NCBI GenBank assembly: GCA_002688155.1
Contig: NZCH01000014.1
Location: 1 to 8,025, forward strand
Reading direction: 5' to 3'
DNA length: 8,025 bases
From: Phycisphaerae bacterium
GTDB taxonomy: Bacteria; Planctomycetota; Phycisphaerae; Phycisphaerales; Phycisphaeraceae
Shown here: in pieces, positions 5,888-8,025 of the stretch
Position numbering within the stretch: position 1 is the stretch's first letter
How the letters are laid out: every line of letters begins with the position of its first letter
Translations under genes and position numbers: made by a program
Notes under the pieces: generated by a model
Seen by the model: only the letters and a program-made list of their open reading frames with translations
Told to the model about the DNA's origin: nothing
Database searches by the model: none

Positions 5888-7054
5888 ATGCCCACTGCAT
5901 CCGAACAATTTCGAAACTTGCTGGCCGCGAGCCGCGATTGCCAGGCGTCTGATTTGCATCTGGCGGCTGACGACGTCGCGTACGCGCGCGTCCATGGCGA
6001 TTTGCGACCGCTCGACGACAACATCATCTCGGCGGATCAACTGGACGCGATGTTGAGTTCACTGATGGAACCCGAACAATGGTGCGAGCTGCAACAACAT
6101 CACACGATCGACCTGGCCTACTCGCACGACGGCAATCGTTTTCGCATCAACGTCTTTCGCCAGCGCGGCAAACTGGCGATGGCCATTCGGCGGCTGGACA
6201 ACGCGTTTCGCACGCTGGACGAATTGCACTTGCCCGAGCAATTAAAAGACCTCGTGCATTTGCAACACGGGCTGGCCCTCGTCACCGGAGCGACCGGCAG
6301 CGGCAAAACCACCACGCTGGCCACGCTGTTGCACGAAATCAATTGCACGCGACCGTGCCACATCATCACGATCGAAGATCCGATCGAATACGTCCACGAG
6401 AATCGCACCGCGCTGGTCCACCAACGCGAGTTGCACAGCGATGTGCCAAGTTTTGCCGACGCCGTCCGAGCGTCGCTGCGTGAAGATCCCGATGTGATTT
6501 TGGTCGGCGAAATGCGAGATCTGGAAACGATGCGAGCCGCGATCACGGCGGCCGAAACCGGGCACCTCGTGTTTTCGACGCTGCACACGGGCGACACGGT
6601 GGGAGCGCTCGACCGGATGCTCGGCGCGTTTCCCGCCGAAGAACAATCGTCGGTGCGCCACCAGGTGTCAATGGTCCTGCAAGCGGTCGTTGCCCAGCAA
6701 CTGTTGCCCTCGGCGTGTGGCGAAATCCGTGTACCGGCCGTTGAAATCCTGCGTGTGACGACCGCGGTCGGAAATCAAATTCGCAGCGGCAAGTTTGAAC
6801 AGATTTACGCTACGATCGAAGGCGGCTTGTCGCTCGGCATGCAGACGATGGAACACAGCCTAGCCGAACTCGCGACGCGTGGACTGATCGATACGGACGT
6901 CGCGATCCAGGCCGCTCGCAACCCGCTCATGGTCGAGTCGCGATTGAAATCCAACATCGCGGATGAAAAAGGGGGCAGGTCCAATTTGCCGAGACGGTCC
7001 GAAGGGTGCTTCGCACAAATTGGACCTGATCCCTTTTTCACCACCAAGGACTAG
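5888..7054 (+). CDS. pilT: PilT-family twitching/retraction ATPase with repeat-derived C-terminus
   Basis: 388-residue hexameric AAA-like secretion ATPase of the PilT group, expected to power filament retraction from the cytoplasmic side. Motifs in order: N-terminal PAS-like domain with SDLHLAADDVAYARVHGDL (21-39); Walker A GATGSGKTTT (134-143); Asp box TIEDPIEY (161-168); Walker B DVILVGEMRD (202-211); His box AAETGHLVFSTLHT (221-234); and the PilT-type C-terminal region VGNQIRSGKFEQIYATIEGG (294-313) followed by GMQTMEHSL, corresponding to the AIRNLIRE segment needed for retraction. It lacks the long N-terminal domain of GspE/PilB. ATG 5888 is chosen because the in-frame TTG at 5846 would translate the AT-rich repeat. 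Residues 360-384 are encoded by the 75-bp palindrome at 6965-7039, so the tail is not native. All catalytic motifs lie before it, and the protein is probably active. The next ATPase gene begins 2 nt after its stop. Confidence 0.9.
   Translation: MPTASEQFRNLLAASRDCQASDLHLAADDVAYARVHGDLRPLDDNIISADQLDAMLSSLMEPEQWCELQQHHTIDLAYSHDGNRFRINVFRQRGKLAMAIRRLDNAFRTLDELHLPEQLKDLVHLQHGLALVTGATGSGKTTTLATLLHEINCTRPCHIITIEDPIEYVHENRTALVHQRELHSDVPSFADAVRASLREDPDVILVGEMRDLETMRAAITAAETGHLVFSTLHTGDTVGALDRMLGAFPAEEQSSVRHQVSMVLQAVVAQQLLPSACGEIRVPAVEILRVTTAVGNQIRSGKFEQIYATIEGGLSLGMQTMEHSLAELATRGLIDTDVAIQAARNPLMVESRLKSNIADEKGGRSNLPRRSEGCFAQIGPDPFFTTKD
6965..7039. repeat. 75-bp palindromic element inserted in frame at the 3' end of pilT
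   Basis: Left arm 6965-6988 (GAAAAAGGGGGCAGGTCC, then AATTTG) and right arm 7016-7039 (CAAATTGGACCTGATCCC, then TTTTTC) are 24-nt reverse complements with two mismatches. The middle holds two small hairpins, CCG-AGA-CGG and GAAG-GGTG-CTTC. The GGTCAGGTCCAATTT-like arms resemble, from memory, widespread bacterial palindromes linked to RAYT transposases. The length is divisible by three and there is no stop in the pilT frame, so it is translated as residues 360-384. Confidence 0.87.
7046..7050 (+). promoter_or_regulatory. Ribosome binding site of the GspE/PilB gene inside the pilT tail
   Basis: AAGGA lies 6 nt before ATG 7057 and is also the Lys-Asp codons just before the pilT stop. It sits only 7 nt right of the palindrome, so the insertion spared both the stop codon and this site. 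Confidence 0.75.
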
Positions 7055-7056
7055 CC

Positions 7057-8025
7057 ATGTCCCTGTCTCCCGATGAACTGATCAACGCCGCTGTCTCACG
7101 GAGTTTGATTTCTGCTGAGCAAGTAGAATCACTGCGTCTGAAGGCCATGCGCCAGCGCCGGCCGCTGGTCGAAGTCGCGTCGCACCATGCCCGCTGTCCG
7201 ATCGTGATGCTCTACTGCGCACTGGCCGAACAGCGTGGCATTCCGTTTATCGATTTATCAACCGTGACGCTGGACATGAACCTGGTCAAGCGAATTCCCG
7301 ACGCGTTGCTCAAAACGCGCATGGTGCTGCCCGTGGCCGACGAGGGCGACGAGGTGTTGGTCGCGACCGCTGATCCCGATGACCGAGGCGGGTTGCAAAA
7401 CATCGCCCGCATCCTTGGCCGGCCACTGCGAGTTGCGTTGACCGACCCCGATTCGCTGCGCGAAACCGTGAAACATGTTTTGGCCGGCCAAACAGCCGTC
7501 CATGCCGCCGAGGACGAAGACCCCGTTCCGATTTGCAATCGGATTTTTGAACAAGCTTATCTGCGCCGCGCGTCGGACATTCACCTGGAAGCCGTCCCCG
7601 ATGGCTTGCGGGTGCGATTTCGCATCGATGGCCGGCTGCAGAACTATCCAACACGGATCGGTCAAGAGATGGCCAGCAGTGTCATTTCGCGGATGAAAGT
7701 CTTGTCCGGCCTCGACATCGCCGAGCAACGTGCGTCCCAAGATGGCCGGTTCTCATTTGCTGCGCCGGGTCGCGACGGGGCGACGATCGACGTTCGCGTC
7801 GCCACGATTCCAACTCGCTTCGGCGAACGGATCACCATGCGGCTGCTCGATTCGACCGCCACCCAACTGGAACTCGGCAAGATCGGCATGTCCGACGCCA
7901 CGCTCAAGCGTTTTCGCAACATGATTCAACAGCCCAACGGCATCGTCCTGATGGCCGGACCGACGGGCAGCGGCAAAACGTCGACGTTATATGCCGCGCT
8001 CGAAGAGTTGAACGAGTTGCACCGA
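7057..8025 (+). CDS. gspE: GspE/PilB-type assembly ATPase, N-terminal 323 residues (3' truncated by window)
   Basis: Traffic ATPase that powers filament extension or secretion. The frame is open from ATG 7057 to the window edge without a stop. The N-terminus (about 1-150) is a MshEN/T2SSE_N-type domain, with a C-terminal part IPFIDLSTVTLDMNLVKRIP (about 63-82) and MVLPVADEGDEVLVATADP (about 89-107). The N2 domain follows, with ASDIHLEA (172-179) and RVRFRIDGRL (185-194), then QDGRFSF (228-234) and IPTRFGERITMRLLD (251-265). The Walker A GPTGSGKTST at 301-310 is complete. Asp box, Walker B, His box and the CxxC zinc motif would lie beyond the window. Start choice is supported by AAGGA 6 nt upstream and the 2-nt gap after pilT. 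It should bind the cytoplasmic part of the PilM/PilN fusion. PilB and GspE cannot be told apart from this part. Confidence 0.92.
   Translation, partial: MSLSPDELINAAVSRSLISAEQVESLRLKAMRQRRPLVEVASHHARCPIVMLYCALAEQRGIPFIDLSTVTLDMNLVKRIPDALLKTRMVLPVADEGDEVLVATADPDDRGGLQNIARILGRPLRVALTDPDSLRETVKHVLAGQTAVHAAEDEDPVPICNRIFEQAYLRRASDIHLEAVPDGLRVRFRIDGRLQNYPTRIGQEMASSVISRMKVLSGLDIAEQRASQDGRFSFAAPGRDGATIDVRVATIPTRFGERITMRLLDSTATQLELGKIGMSDATLKRFRNMIQQPNGIVLMAGPTGSGKTSTLYAALEELNELHR

Noticed and set aside
6965..7039. The 75-bp palindrome as a Rho-independent terminator between pilT and gspE
   Set aside because: Its T-run is only five long, it is part of the right arm, and the palindrome lies within coding sequence just before the next gene's ribosome binding site. 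A mobile palindrome explains it better, although some effect on transcript level cannot be excluded.

Overview
The window most likely comes from a planctomycete, probably a Pirellula/Rhodopirellula relative. The basis is the moderately high GC content, the long GspG-like pseudopilins with large extra domains, the single-protein PilM/PilN-like fusion, and dense intergenic palindromes of a kind I associate with that group. No marker gene fixes the taxonomy, so this is an inference.

Layout: bases 1-132 are the 3' end of an unrecognised gene. It is closed by two hairpins, the second a strong Rho-independent terminator (202-237). A seven-gene operon on the + strand then runs to the end of the window. 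It contains three prepilin-like pseudopilins (337-1062, 1080-2120, 2124-3182), a GspL-like PilM+PilN fusion (3264-5012), a PilO/GspM-like protein (5048-5737), a PilT-family retraction ATPase (5888-7054) and the N-terminal part of a GspE/PilB assembly ATPase (7057 to the window edge). No gene on the minus strand is supported.

Together these encode a type IV filament machine (type II secretion or type IV pilus). The pseudopilins form the fibre or its tip. The fusion protein and the PilO-like protein form the inner-membrane platform that links the fibre base to the cytoplasmic motors. GspE/PilB drives extension and PilT drives retraction. The second and third pseudopilins are diverged tandem duplicates carrying an additional C-terminal domain of about 150 residues. 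The inner-membrane PilC/GspF protein, prepilin peptidase and secretin are not in the window.

The most unusual content is a set of hairpin elements between the genes. There are two copies of a 65-bp REPIN-like element (242-306, 3188-3252), each made of two inverted GTAG-plus-hairpin units whose stems covary. There is also a 17-nt hairpin (5014-5030), an AT-rich long inverted repeat (about 5744-5886) and a 75-bp palindrome (6965-7039). The last is translated in frame as the C-terminus of the PilT protein. Four different palindrome types in one operon suggest repeated insertion of mobilised (REP/RAYT-type) elements, possibly reused as RNA processing or stability signals.
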